Of a stretch of DNA of 16,049 bases, positions 7,675 through 14,445 are shown piece by piece. Within the stretch, counting starts at the first letter, position 1, and the number at the start of each line of letters is the position of its first letter. Location of the stretch: assembly GCA_027717875.1 (NCBI GenBank), contig JALLOL010000027.1, positions 1 through 16,049 of the forward strand, written 5' to 3'. Source of the stretch: Acidobacteria bacterium AH-259-L09. GTDB taxonomy: Bacteria > Acidobacteriota > UBA6911 > RPQK01. The position numbers were made by a program, and so were the translations under genes. The notes beneath the pieces are model-generated. The model was not told the origin of the DNA. It was given only the letters and a program-made list of their open reading frames with translations, and searched no databases.

Positions 7675-7828
7675 TGGTCCTCCCGAAAGCGGTGGAGATG
7701 TTAACACAGGTTGTTTGGGGTCAGGTAGGTGGTTGAAGGGGCCGTGTCTTTAAAATTTAAATTTTGGGCCAAAATTTAAATTTTAAACACACGGCCCCTT
7801 TTCTCCCCCCTGTGTTATTCTGTGCTGG
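7675..7828. promoter_or_regulatory. Shared divergent control region of the pyrRBC and pyrKDF operons
   Basis: These 154 bp separate the pyrR and pyrK starts and should carry promoters for both operons. The pyrR side has its Shine-Dalgarno GGGAGG, and farther up GTTAACAT could serve as a -10, with only a poor -35. On the pyrK side only 28 bp remain between the palindrome (7736-7800) and the ATG; TATTCT at 7816-7821 is too close to the start for a normal leader. Rightward transcription therefore likely starts inside or to the left of the palindrome. Promoter positions are inference. Confidence 0.45.
7736..7800. repeat. 65-bp near-perfect palindrome in the pyr divergent promoter region
   Basis: Arms 7736-7765 and 7771-7800 are 30 bp each with a single mismatch (C7748 against C7788) around the loop GGGCC. 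The outer part is GC-rich (AAGGGGCCGTGT) and the inner part is pure A/T (TTTAAAATTTAAATTTT). CCCCTTTT follows on the plus strand, so as RNA it resembles an intrinsic terminator ahead of pyrK; it could therefore be an attenuator, a cruciform-prone operator, or an inserted repeat. Its core GGGGCCGTGTCTT recurs at 1612-1649, which favours a dispersed element. Confidence 0.85.
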
Positions 7829-8638
7829 ATGGCCTACTCTCTGGAAGCCCCCGTGATCGAAAATCTGAGATTTCCACAGCACAACTATCTGCTTTCCCTT
7901 CGAGCCCCGAAAGTGGCACAAAAAGTCCTTCCGGGTCAATTCGTTATGGCAGCTGAAGTGGAAAAACTATCATTGCCTTACCCTTTGCTCAAGCGCGCCA
8001 TGGCAGTTTATTCTACAGCCCAGGAGAAGGGTGAAAGATCAATCATCACCCTTCTGCTGAAAGTGATTGGAGATGGAACCCGGCGTTTAGCCTCACTTCG
8101 ACTCGGTGATACGGTTAGTCTCATTGGTCCCTTGGGGAACGGTTTCGACATAGGCCAGGGGCACGGAAAAATTAACCTTCTGGTCGCGGGAGGCATTGGC
8201 ATTGCGTCGTTGTACCTGCTGGCCGAGAAACTAAAGCGAAATGGCCAGCAACTTCATCTAATCTATGGCGGTCAGAGCGCCAAGGATCTAGTCGGACTGG
8301 ACGACTTTCGGCGCCTTGAGATACCCATCTTCGTCACCACCAATGACGGAAGTCTTGGCCTTAACGGTCTGGTAACTGAAGGACTAGAAATTTATTTGAA
8401 AGACTTACCGCAGGATGACTTGCTCATTTATACCTGTGGGCCCAACCCCATGATGGAGGCTGTGAGCTTATTGGCTGCCGTCCACAACATCCCCTGCCAG
8501 ATCTCGGTCGAGGCCAAAATGGCTTGCGGTTTTGGTGTCTGTCTCGGATGCAGCGTGAAAACAGTGGACTCTTACCGATTGGCATGCCGACACGGACCCG
8601 TCTTCGACGCTGCACAATTCGTCTGGGAAGAGACTTAA
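7829..8638 (+). CDS. pyrK: Dihydroorotate dehydrogenase electron-transfer subunit
   Basis: A 269-residue iron-sulfur flavoprotein that pairs with PyrD class 1B and passes electrons from dihydroorotate to NAD+. Domains in order: an FAD-binding barrel (about 1-105, with PGQFVM and KRAMAVYS in place of the usual RPxS motif); an NAD-binding domain with LVAGGIGIASLYLLAEKL and YTCGPNPMM; and a C-terminal [2Fe-2S] site. The four cluster cysteines are C233, C238, C241 and C253 (MACGFGVCLGC ... ACRHGPVFD), the standard PyrK spacing type. No Shine-Dalgarno is evident before the ATG at 7829. It leads the rightward pyrK-pyrD-pyrF operon, and pyrD begins 62 bp after its stop. Confidence 0.96.
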   Translation: MAYSLEAPVIENLRFPQHNYLLSLRAPKVAQKVLPGQFVMAAEVEKLSLPYPLLKRAMAVYSTAQEKGERSIITLLLKVIGDGTRRLASLRLGDTVSLIGPLGNGFDIGQGHGKINLLVAGGIGIASLYLLAEKLKRNGQQLHLIYGGQSAKDLVGLDDFRRLEIPIFVTTNDGSLGLNGLVTEGLEIYLKDLPQDDLLIYTCGPNPMMEAVSLLAAVHNIPCQISVEAKMACGFGVCLGCSVKTVDSYRLACRHGPVFDAAQFVWEET

Positions 8639-8700
8639 TACGGCGACCTTTGCTGATGGGGCTTGCGTGGCGAGGTCAAGGAACAGCGAGGCACTTAGCC

Positions 8701-9645
8701 ATGGATACTGCGGTCGATCTTTCCGTCGACATTTCTGGATTGCACTTCAAGAACCCAGTGTTGGCGGCCTCAGGGACTTTTGGTTACGGCCTGGAGTTTA
8801 CACGATTCTTCGATATCTCAGAACTGGGAGGATTTTGTACAAAGGGCTTGTCGCTGGAACCGCTTCCCGGTAACCCTCCCGGCCGAATTACTGAGACTCC
8901 CGCTGGTATGCTTAATGCTATTGGTCTTGAAAATGTGGGCGCCAAATCCTTCATCAGGGACAAACTCCCTCCCCTGGAACGTTATGACACACATATCATT
9001 GCCAATATCTTTGGAAAAACAATTGAGGAATTCGTGGCCATTGCAGGCGATCTCAATCCACACCAAAAGGTAAGTGCGCTCGAACTGAATATTTCCTGTC
9101 CCAACATCAAGGAGGGTGGCATACAGTTTGGTCACGATCCTGACATGACTTACAAGGTGGTTGAAGCCGTCAAGAAAATTTCTAATAAACCAGTGTGGGT
9201 GAAGCTTTCACCGAATGTCACTGACATCACTGTCTTTGCGCGAGTCTGTGAGGATGCGGGAGCGGATGCCTTAACGCTGGTGAATACCTTTCTTGCCATG
9301 TCGATCGATGTCAACAAACGCCGGCCCATGTTGTCCAATGTAACCGGCGGCCTCTCGGGCCCTGCCATCCGTCCTATGGCTGTTCGTCTAGTTCATCAGG
9401 CCGCTCAGACCGTAGACATTCCCGTGGTTGGAATTGGGGGCATTACCTCTGCTCGTGACACACTCGAATTTATGGTCGCCGGCGCCATGGCTGTTCAGAT
9501 CGGGACGGCCAACTATTTCGATCCAATGGTTTGCGTAAAAGTGATCCGCGGGCTGCGCCGGTACTGCGAGGAAAACAACATCAGTGATATCAAAGAGATC
9601 ATAGGGACACTGGAAGTCAGAGAAGGACAGTTCTTGTACTATTAG
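8701..9645 (+). CDS. pyrD: Dihydroorotate dehydrogenase, class 1B catalytic subunit
   Basis: A 314-residue FMN enzyme oxidising dihydroorotate to orotate, working with PyrK. The start at 8701 begins the family N-terminus (VDLSVDISGLHFKNPVLAASGTFGYG); the open frame runs further upstream inside pyrK, but that part is not conserved-looking. An ATG at 8656 is a weaker alternative. Class 1 features: catalytic base C133 in LNISCPNIKEGG, K48 in FCTKGLS, NAIGLENVG, and the FMN phosphate site GIGGITS ... GAMAVQIGTANYFDP. Adjacency to pyrK supports class 1B (NAD-linked) over the fumarate-linked 1A form. The Shine-Dalgarno is weak (GCGAGG about 10 nt upstream). pyrF follows after 16 bp. Confidence 0.96.
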   Translation: MDTAVDLSVDISGLHFKNPVLAASGTFGYGLEFTRFFDISELGGFCTKGLSLEPLPGNPPGRITETPAGMLNAIGLENVGAKSFIRDKLPPLERYDTHIIANIFGKTIEEFVAIAGDLNPHQKVSALELNISCPNIKEGGIQFGHDPDMTYKVVEAVKKISNKPVWVKLSPNVTDITVFARVCEDAGADALTLVNTFLAMSIDVNKRRPMLSNVTGGLSGPAIRPMAVRLVHQAAQTVDIPVVGIGGITSARDTLEFMVAGAMAVQIGTANYFDPMVCVKVIRGLRRYCEENNISDIKEIIGTLEVREGQFLYY

Positions 9646-9661
9646 TTTCCCCCCAACACCC

Positions 9662-10408
9662 ATGCGATTCAATACAAAGGACGAGCGACTTATTGTGGCG
9701 CTTGACGTTCCCACTCAGGAGAGAGCCACCAAACTGGTCCGTGCACTCAAGGACCACGCCGGGTACTTCAAGGTCGGCCTACAGCTTTTCACAGCAGCAG
9801 GACCAGCGGTCATTCGGAAAATCCTTCAGGAAGAGACTAAGGTGTTTCTCGACCTCAAACTTCACGATATTCCGAATACGGCCGCTCAGGCTGCTGTGGA
9901 AGCGGCGCGCCTGGGGGTGCACATGATGACTCTCCACACCCTGGGTGGAGAGGCGATGATGAGACAAACACGTGAGACGCTCCAGGAGTCCTCGCAGCGA
10001 GAGGGGTGGCCGATCCCAAAACTTTTGGGTGTCACCATCTTGACCAGCATGGATCAGACAACCCTTTCTTCTGTGGGCATCGAGCATCCCATAGATGCAG
10101 AGGTCTTGCGCCTGGCAAAATCCGCTCAGAGAGCAGCCCTGGACGGCATCGTCTCCTCTCCACACGAACTGGGGCTATTCCGACAGGTCGGCTTGCACGG
10201 ACTTCTATTTGTCACACCGGGCATTCGGTCAAGTACATCTGCCGGCGACGATCAAGTGCGGACAATGACCGCTTCTCAAGCCCTGGCAGAGGGAGCCGAC
10301 TACCTAGTCGTAGGACGACCCATTATTCGAGCCCCTGATCCGGTAAGAGCAGCCCGGGCAATTCTTGAGGAAATTCATCTGGGGTCGAGCCGAAATTGTA
10401 AATCGTAG
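9662..10408 (+). CDS. pyrF: Orotidine-5'-phosphate decarboxylase
   Basis: A 248-residue TIM-barrel enzyme making UMP from OMP, the last step of the pathway. Family motifs: LIVALDVP at the first strand, YFKVGLQLF, the catalytic D-x-K-x2-D in VFLDLKLHDIPNT (D64, K66, D69), LLFVTPGIR, and the C-terminal phosphate-binding ADYLVVGRPI. Length and start are typical of the PyrF type I group. The 16-bp gap after pyrD is C-rich and lacks a Shine-Dalgarno, so translation may depend on coupling with pyrD. It is the last gene of pyrK-pyrD-pyrF; pyrE (orotate phosphoribosyltransferase) is missing and must lie elsewhere. No clear terminator follows. Confidence 0.96.
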   Translation: MRFNTKDERLIVALDVPTQERATKLVRALKDHAGYFKVGLQLFTAAGPAVIRKILQEETKVFLDLKLHDIPNTAAQAAVEAARLGVHMMTLHTLGGEAMMRQTRETLQESSQREGWPIPKLLGVTILTSMDQTTLSSVGIEHPIDAEVLRLAKSAQRAALDGIVSSPHELGLFRQVGLHGLLFVTPGIRSSTSAGDDQVRTMTASQALAEGADYLVVGRPIIRAPDPVRAARAILEEIHLGSSRNCKS

Positions 10409-10438
10409 GGGCCAGCAGAAGATACCGCCACAATGGCT

Positions 10439-10468
10439 CGGACGAACCACCGGTGTCGCCCCTATAAT
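10439..10468 (+). promoter_or_regulatory. Possible sigma70-type promoter for the secreted hypothetical gene
   Basis: The 126 bp between pyrF and the next start codon contain a perfect TATAAT at 10463-10468. A weak -35 (CGGACG, 10439-10444) lies 18 bp upstream. This would give a leader of about 60 nt. The -10 match is strong but the -35 is poor. I see nothing else in this gap. Confidence 0.4.
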
Positions 10469-10534
10469 GTGCAGAAAGGCATCGTCACAAGCTGACGGCG
10501 TAAGCAATTCATTTCGGTTAAAATGGAAGGAAGA

Positions 10535-11098
10535 ATGAAAAAATTATTATTCACTCCCGTTGTCTTTCTCATCCCCACGTTGGTCTTGGGACAGCTGGAG
10601 GATAAGCCTGCTTCTAAATCCTCGCCTTGTCACGTCTTCATCGACGATCAGAACATCTGGACTTTGGAAATAGTTCAGGATCCGGATGGGGTGGTGGTAC
10701 CCATCCTCAATATCATCACCTTTTCACGAGGCCAGTGGGAGTTCCGGCCTCCACAAATTCACATAGTTAACCAAAAGGGCAGAGAAGCTCGAGTGGAAAA
10801 ATTCGAGATGGACACCGGAGTTCCCGGCGAACCTTACATCATGCGGTATCTGAAAGTCCTTGGGAATAGTTTTATCGGCCTAAACCTTGTCGGTAAATTC
10901 GACGATTTCACCGATGCGACGCGAGTTCTGATCGACCTCGGAAGAGAGCGTTTCCACTTGCAGCCCCTCGATTGCATGGATTTCGAGATGCTGGCAGAGA
11001 AAATTAACCGGATTAACATTGACAGCCCTAACATTTGGGAAGATTTCGATGTCCTCCAAATCGAGTACGTTGGCGAAAGAGGGCCCAGGCCGGATTAA
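10535..11098 (+). CDS. Predicted secreted protein of unknown function
   Basis: About 187 residues from ATG 10535. GGAAGGA lies directly upstream and decides this start over an ATG at 10523. The N-terminus is a signal peptide (MKKLLFTPVVFLIPTLVLG, cleavage probably just after), with no lipobox Cys. The mature part looks beta-rich, with alternating hydrophobic strands (WTLEIVQDPDG, VVPILNIITF, IMRYLKVLGNSFIGLNLVG), and holds two cysteines, C32 and C147, that could form a disulfide. I recognise no family. It probably has its own promoter (TATAAT at 10463) and is not part of the pyr operon. Its stop codon overlaps the stop of the convergent lipid kinase gene by 4 bp. Confidence 0.75.
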   Translation: MKKLLFTPVVFLIPTLVLGQLEDKPASKSSPCHVFIDDQNIWTLEIVQDPDGVVVPILNIITFSRGQWEFRPPQIHIVNQKGREARVEKFEMDTGVPGEPYIMRYLKVLGNSFIGLNLVGKFDDFTDATRVLIDLGRERFHLQPLDCMDFEMLAEKINRINIDSPNIWEDFDVLQIEYVGERGPRPD

Positions 11099-11958
11099 GG
11101 TACCACGAGCTCGAGCCCCTCAGCAAAGGTGGAAAACTTTATCGAACCGTAGCCGACCATTTCACCATCCATCTGAATGGGAATAGAATCGTCAGCGGAA
11201 ATCTCGACGTGCTGAACCTTTCGATAGATGACGTCAGGATATCGAAGGTGTCTTCCAGAGAGCGCTCCTAAGAGATAAGACAGGTAACGGGATCGTCTGT
11301 GCCCCGTAAACACGCATATGTCTAAACAGTTCTCATAAAGGCTAGCCTGTGGAGTGATCAGTAATTGCCCCCCGTAGCCTCGAGCGTTACCAACCACTGC
11401 AAAGGTGCCCTGACAAGCCTCTCCATCTAAATTCAATTCAAAAGGCCGAAGGGGGTATTTTAAAAGAGACGTGGCAGTTGCCACCCAATAAGCACCGATA
11501 CCCCAAGCCCTCTTCATCCGCTCGTTAACTCTGGCAATCACGTCGGCATCAAACCCGATGCCCGCCATCAGGTGAAAATAGTTTCCATTTGCCTGTCCCA
11601 GGTGGATCTTGCGTATTTTCCGACCAACTACCACCCTCAAAGCTCGCTCTGGATCTCTGGGAATGTTCAATTCTCGAGCGAGTACATTAGCAGTTCCGGC
11701 GGGTAAAAGAGCGACTGGAACCTTCCACCGCACCGCTTCTCCGATTACTTGATGAAGTGTTCCATCCCCTCCATAGACAATTAGCAGATCTTTGTCTTTC
11801 AGATTCAACCACAATGAAGGATCTGTTGAAGAAACAGTAGAGACAACCTCACCGCGAATTCCACAGCGATAAAGATTTTCAAGCAGCGCCTTGAGGCGTT
11901 TTTCGGAAAGAGAAAATCGACCCGCCGCGGGGTTGTAGAGCAAAACGGCATTGGTCAT
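11095..11958 (-). CDS. Diacylglycerol kinase-type lipid kinase (DagK/YegS family)
   Basis: A 287-residue lipid kinase of the DAGK catalytic family, which phosphorylates diacylglycerol or related lipids at the membrane face. Motifs: LLYNPAAGR (about 7-14), the nucleotide-binding VYGGDGTLHQVIG (62-73, GGDGT 63-67) and LLPAGTANVLARELNIP (84-100). The C-terminal beta-sandwich has AGIGFDADVIARVN, VVGNARGYGGQL and a late MDGE. Length fits DagK/BmrU proteins, but the lipid substrate cannot be read from sequence. It sits downstream of the M23 peptidase gene on the same strand; a 271-bp mobile-like element now separates them, and without it the spacing would be only 4 nt. Its own ribosome binding may thus rely on sequence supplied by the element end. 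Confidence 0.92.
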   Translation of the reverse strand: MTNAVLLYNPAAGRFSLSEKRLKALLENLYRCGIRGEVVSTVSSTDPSLWLNLKDKDLLIVYGGDGTLHQVIGEAVRWKVPVALLPAGTANVLARELNIPRDPERALRVVVGRKIRKIHLGQANGNYFHLMAGIGFDADVIARVNERMKRAWGIGAYWVATATSLLKYPLRPFELNLDGEACQGTFAVVGNARGYGGQLLITPQASLYENCLDICVFTGHRRSRYLSYLLGALSGRHLRYPDVIYRKVQHVEISADDSIPIQMDGEMVGYGSIKFSTFAEGLELVVP

Positions 11959-11961
11959 TAG

Positions 11962-12242
11962 CTTAGTGCCTCATTTTATAAATACGGTAACGTTTGTGGC
12001 GAGCGCGACGGCCTCGAGATCGCGAAGCGACCACGAAGGCGATGCCACTGCGCATCGTCGAGGCGGAGCGACAAAAAGATCGAGGCCGTCCCGCCGCCAC
12101 CCTCCGGGCTGAGGGTCTGGCGGACGATCTCTTTTGTCGTTCGTCGTCGCCGATGTCCCCGCATCGACTCCTCCTCACTTCGCAACCTCGCCTCGCCAGA
12201 CCCCCAGCAAACGTTACCGTATTTATGAAACGAGGTACTTAG
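11962..12242. mobile_element. MITE-like element with 30-bp terminal inverted repeats and a CTTAG target duplication
   Basis: Element body 11967-12237 (271 bp). Terminal inverted repeats 11967-11996 and 12208-12237 match at 27 of 30 positions; the inner 19 bp (ATAAATACGGTAACGTTTG) are perfect. The direct repeat CTTAG flanks it on both sides (11962-11966 and 12238-12242); a sixth base, T, could also belong to the duplication. The interior is markedly GC-rich compared with its surroundings, holds no credible gene, and has internal complementary pairs (12007-12017 with 12080-12090; 12113-12122 with 12194-12203). No transposase is present, so it would move only in trans. The parent family is not identifiable from these ends. 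Confidence 0.85.
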
Positions 12243-13522
12243 TCGGCTTGAGCGACACGGTTGAGGAACGGTTCAATCTCAGGGATGGATGCTAACCGAT
12301 TTAGCAGCCGATCACGAACTGAAACAAACTCCTTCCAATAGCGCCTGTCGACCGGCTTATCGGAGGGCAAGGCCGAAACTTTTTGAGGATTGACAAATCT
12401 GCCCCTCTTATCCTGGACCCGATAATCCAGATGGGGTCCCGTCGAAAGGCCGGTCGATCCGACACGTCCAATCTGCTGTCCTTGCCCAACTTTCTGTCCC
12501 ACACGCACTTCAATGCGCGAGAGATGAGCATAGCTGGTCACGTAGCCATTGGGATGACGAATCCTCAGCAATTTACCATAGCCCCCATCTCGGCCGGCAA
12601 AAATGACGGCTCCAGCGGCTGACGCTACAACCGGTGTCCCCGGCGGCGCCCCATAGTCCACCCCCAAGTGAGGCCGCCTTTTCTTTAAGATGGGATGATA
12701 ACGAGAAAAAGAGAAACGTGATGTGATGCGCGGATCAAAATCAAAGGGAACTTTGAGAAACGCTTTCCTGACTGCGTTACCCTTCTCGTCGCAGTATCGT
12801 TTCTTGCCGGTCTCCGGATTTTCAAAAAGGAACGCATAGAAAGTACGACCACCGCTGTTGAACTGGACCACCCCAATGTCCCCGTACTTCACAAATTCCC
12901 CGTTGAGATACTTTTTTCCCACGATCAGCTTGAAAGAGTCTTTAGGCTGAATCAAAGTGAAGTCGATGTCCCACTGGAGAATTTGATGCAGAAAATACAC
13001 TAACCTATCTGTCTCGCCTTGAGAGACTAACGTGTTCCACAGAGAATCCTGAATCTCCCCATAAAATTCCTCGACAAGCACCTCGAAGTTATGCCGGTGC
13101 CGAGTGCCATAGTATCGGTCGGACTCGTATCCAACCAACAGGTACTCCTCATCGTCAATATGATATTCGAAGCTTTTGAAGGTACCGTCAGCAAACCTCT
13201 CAATAGCGAACCGATGTCCGGCCACAACACGATTGAGGTTGTAGACCGGCCTGACATCCTGGATCAGGAAGTGAATGGCTCCAGGGGGAAATCCAAATTC
13301 CAGCAGCACCCCCTGCACCGTGGAATTGCGGGGAAAGACATCTTCAATCCTCTCGATCTCCGGCTCGGCAATCGCAAAGTCCAGAATTGGAGAAGGTTCG
13401 ACTTCAGCGACATCACTACCACGAGAAAATGGATGCAAGGTAAAGAAAAGAAGGCTGGCACTGCCGACAACAAGAAGAAAAAACGAAAGAACCAGTCTGT
13501 TTCGACTGAAATTCACACTCAA
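12239..13522 (-). CDS. M23-family peptidoglycan endopeptidase (membrane-anchored, periplasmic)
   Basis: A 427-residue protein with an N-terminal membrane anchor (about 9-30, LVLSFFLLVVGSASLLFFTL) and a middle region (about 55-265) that includes an OapA/LysM-like stretch (NSTVQGVLLEFGF ... LNRVVAGHRF). It ends in a LytM/M23 domain. This family cuts peptidoglycan cross-links during growth or division. Zinc and catalytic residues: H285 and D289 in HLGVDYG, H333 in SYAHLS, and H364 in TGPHLDYRV. The usual HxH is HxD here (D366), a variant seen in some M23 subgroups, so activity is likely but the last zinc ligand is atypical. Its ATG overlaps the coaD stop by 4 bp, showing an operon. Its TAA stop lies within the CTTAG target duplication of the adjoining MITE-like element. 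Confidence 0.93.
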   Translation of the reverse strand: MSVNFSRNRLVLSFFLLVVGSASLLFFTLHPFSRGSDVAEVEPSPILDFAIAEPEIERIEDVFPRNSTVQGVLLEFGFPPGAIHFLIQDVRPVYNLNRVVAGHRFAIERFADGTFKSFEYHIDDEEYLLVGYESDRYYGTRHRHNFEVLVEEFYGEIQDSLWNTLVSQGETDRLVYFLHQILQWDIDFTLIQPKDSFKLIVGKKYLNGEFVKYGDIGVVQFNSGGRTFYAFLFENPETGKKRYCDEKGNAVRKAFLKVPFDFDPRITSRFSFSRYHPILKKRRPHLGVDYGAPPGTPVVASAAGAVIFAGRDGGYGKLLRIRHPNGYVTSYAHLSRIEVRVGQKVGQGQQIGRVGSTGLSTGPHLDYRVQDKRGRFVNPQKVSALPSDKPVDRRYWKEFVSVRDRLLNRLASIPEIEPFLNRVAQAD

Positions 13523-14016
13523 CCCTTTATGGACCTGATCTTCTTTCTCAGAGAATCCTCTACCACCGAAGGGACAAGACCACTCACCGATCCACCAAGT
13601 GTAAATACTTCCTTCACGAGACTGGAACTCAGGTAAGAGTAAGCTTCGGCCGGTATCATGAATACCGTTTCAATGTCCGGCCGCAGGCGACGGTTCATGA
13701 GTGCCATTTGAAACTCGTATTCAAAATCGGTCACTGCTCGAATCCCACGCAAAATGACTTGAGCCTTTTTTGAAGCCGCGTAATTTACCAGCAAGCCTTC
13801 AAACGTGTCGATTTCAACATTATCCCACTGGCGTGTGACTTCACCCAGAATCTCCAATCGCTCATCGGTGCTGAAAAGAGGCTCTTTGTCCAGATTTACC
13901 AGCACCGCGACAATGACCCGGTCGAAAATGCTTCGACTTCGCTCAATAACATCCAGATGACCATTGGTCACAGGGTCAAAGGAACCTGGATAAATGGCAC
14001 TCACCGGCTTTGCCAT
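13519..14016 (-). CDS. coaD: Phosphopantetheine adenylyltransferase
   Basis: About 165 residues from ATG 14016; a GTG at 14025 would add three residues. CoaD transfers AMP to 4'-phosphopantetheine, the penultimate step of coenzyme A synthesis. The nucleotidyltransferase signature is complete: AIYPGSFDPVTNGHLDVI (with the T/H-x-G-H motif ending at H20), then VNLDKEPLFSTDERLEIL, VILRGIRAVTDFEYEFQMA, and the C-terminal YLSSSLVKEVFTLGG. Length is typical. A GAGTGAG about 5-10 nt upstream is a modest ribosome binding site. It is coupled to the M23 gene by a 4-bp overlap. Upstream it faces the large 7-bp repeat region at 14079-14445, so its promoter is either in the first ~60 bp or beyond the repeats. 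Confidence 0.96.
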   Translation of the reverse strand: MAKPVSAIYPGSFDPVTNGHLDVIERSRSIFDRVIVAVLVNLDKEPLFSTDERLEILGEVTRQWDNVEIDTFEGLLVNYAASKKAQVILRGIRAVTDFEYEFQMALMNRRLRPDIETVFMIPAEAYSYLSSSLVKEVFTLGGSVSGLVPSVVEDSLRKKIRSIKG

Positions 14017-14078
14017 AGAACTCACTCAATATGTTACGAGAGCCGGGTTCGAAAAAGCAATGATGAAGAGACAAGGGG

Positions 14079-14445
14079 GACAAGCAGACAGGACAAGGAG
14101 ACAGGAGACAGAATTCAGAATCCAGAATCCAGGAGCCAGAATCCAGGAGTCAGAATCCAGAATCCAGGAGTCAGGAGAGTTGAAAGTTGGAAAGTTGAAG
14201 GTTGCAGGTTTGATTTGGTAGCTTCTTCCTCACTTCCGAGTCTTCAACTTTCCAACCTTCAAACTTTTCAACCTTCAAACTCTCGAACGACTTCTGGCTT
14301 CTGGATTCTAGCCCTCCTGTCTCTTGACTCCTGGCTCCTGGCTCCTGTCTCCTGGCTCCTGGCTCCTGGCTCCTGGCTCCTGGCTCCTGACTCCTGTCTC
14401 CTGACTCCTGACTCCTGACTCCTGTCTCCTGTCTCCTGTCTCCTG
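14079..14445. repeat. Large nested inverted region of 7-bp repeats
   Basis: The left outer arm (14079-14176) is heptamers such as TCCAGAA, TCCAGGA and GTCAGAA. The left inner arm (14177-14211) shifts to AAGTTGG/AAAGTTG-like units. A short centre (about 14212-14240) follows. The right inner arm (14241-14282) is TCTTCAA/CTTTCCA-like and complementary to the left inner arm (for example a 15-bp match to GTTGGAAAGTTGAAG). The right outer arm (14290-14445) is ACTTCTG, GCTTCTG, GATTCTA and then, from 14327, 17 in-phase units of (G/T/A)CTCCTG. The outer arms are also complementary in part (CAGGAG against CTCCTG). It occupies most of the gap between coaD and the next gene and enters that gene's 3' end. 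No coding role is credible. Confidence 0.92.

Noticed and set aside
7736..7800. Terminator of a gene ending in this region
   Set aside because: Both flanking operons start here and none ends here, so it cannot be an ordinary end-of-operon terminator.
8524..8700. Upstream extension of pyrD into pyrK
   Set aside because: The extra residues overlap the pyrK iron-sulfur region in another frame and do not match the PyrD family N-terminus, which begins at 8701.
11963..12242. Short open frames inside the MITE-like element on both strands
   Set aside because: They are Arg/Ser-rich translations of GC-rich sequence, overlap each other in several frames and lack ribosome binding sites.
13091..13636. 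181-codon plus-strand open frame
   Set aside because: It is antisense to the M23 peptidase and coaD genes, which have clear motifs.
13957..14418. Plus-strand open frame of about 150 codons across the repeats
   Set aside because: It begins antisense to coaD and is otherwise repeat translation (SWLLAPGSWLLAPG type); there is no ribosome binding site and no family.
14079..14445. Possible CRISPR array
   Set aside because: Units are 7 bp with no unique spacers and no cas genes nearby.
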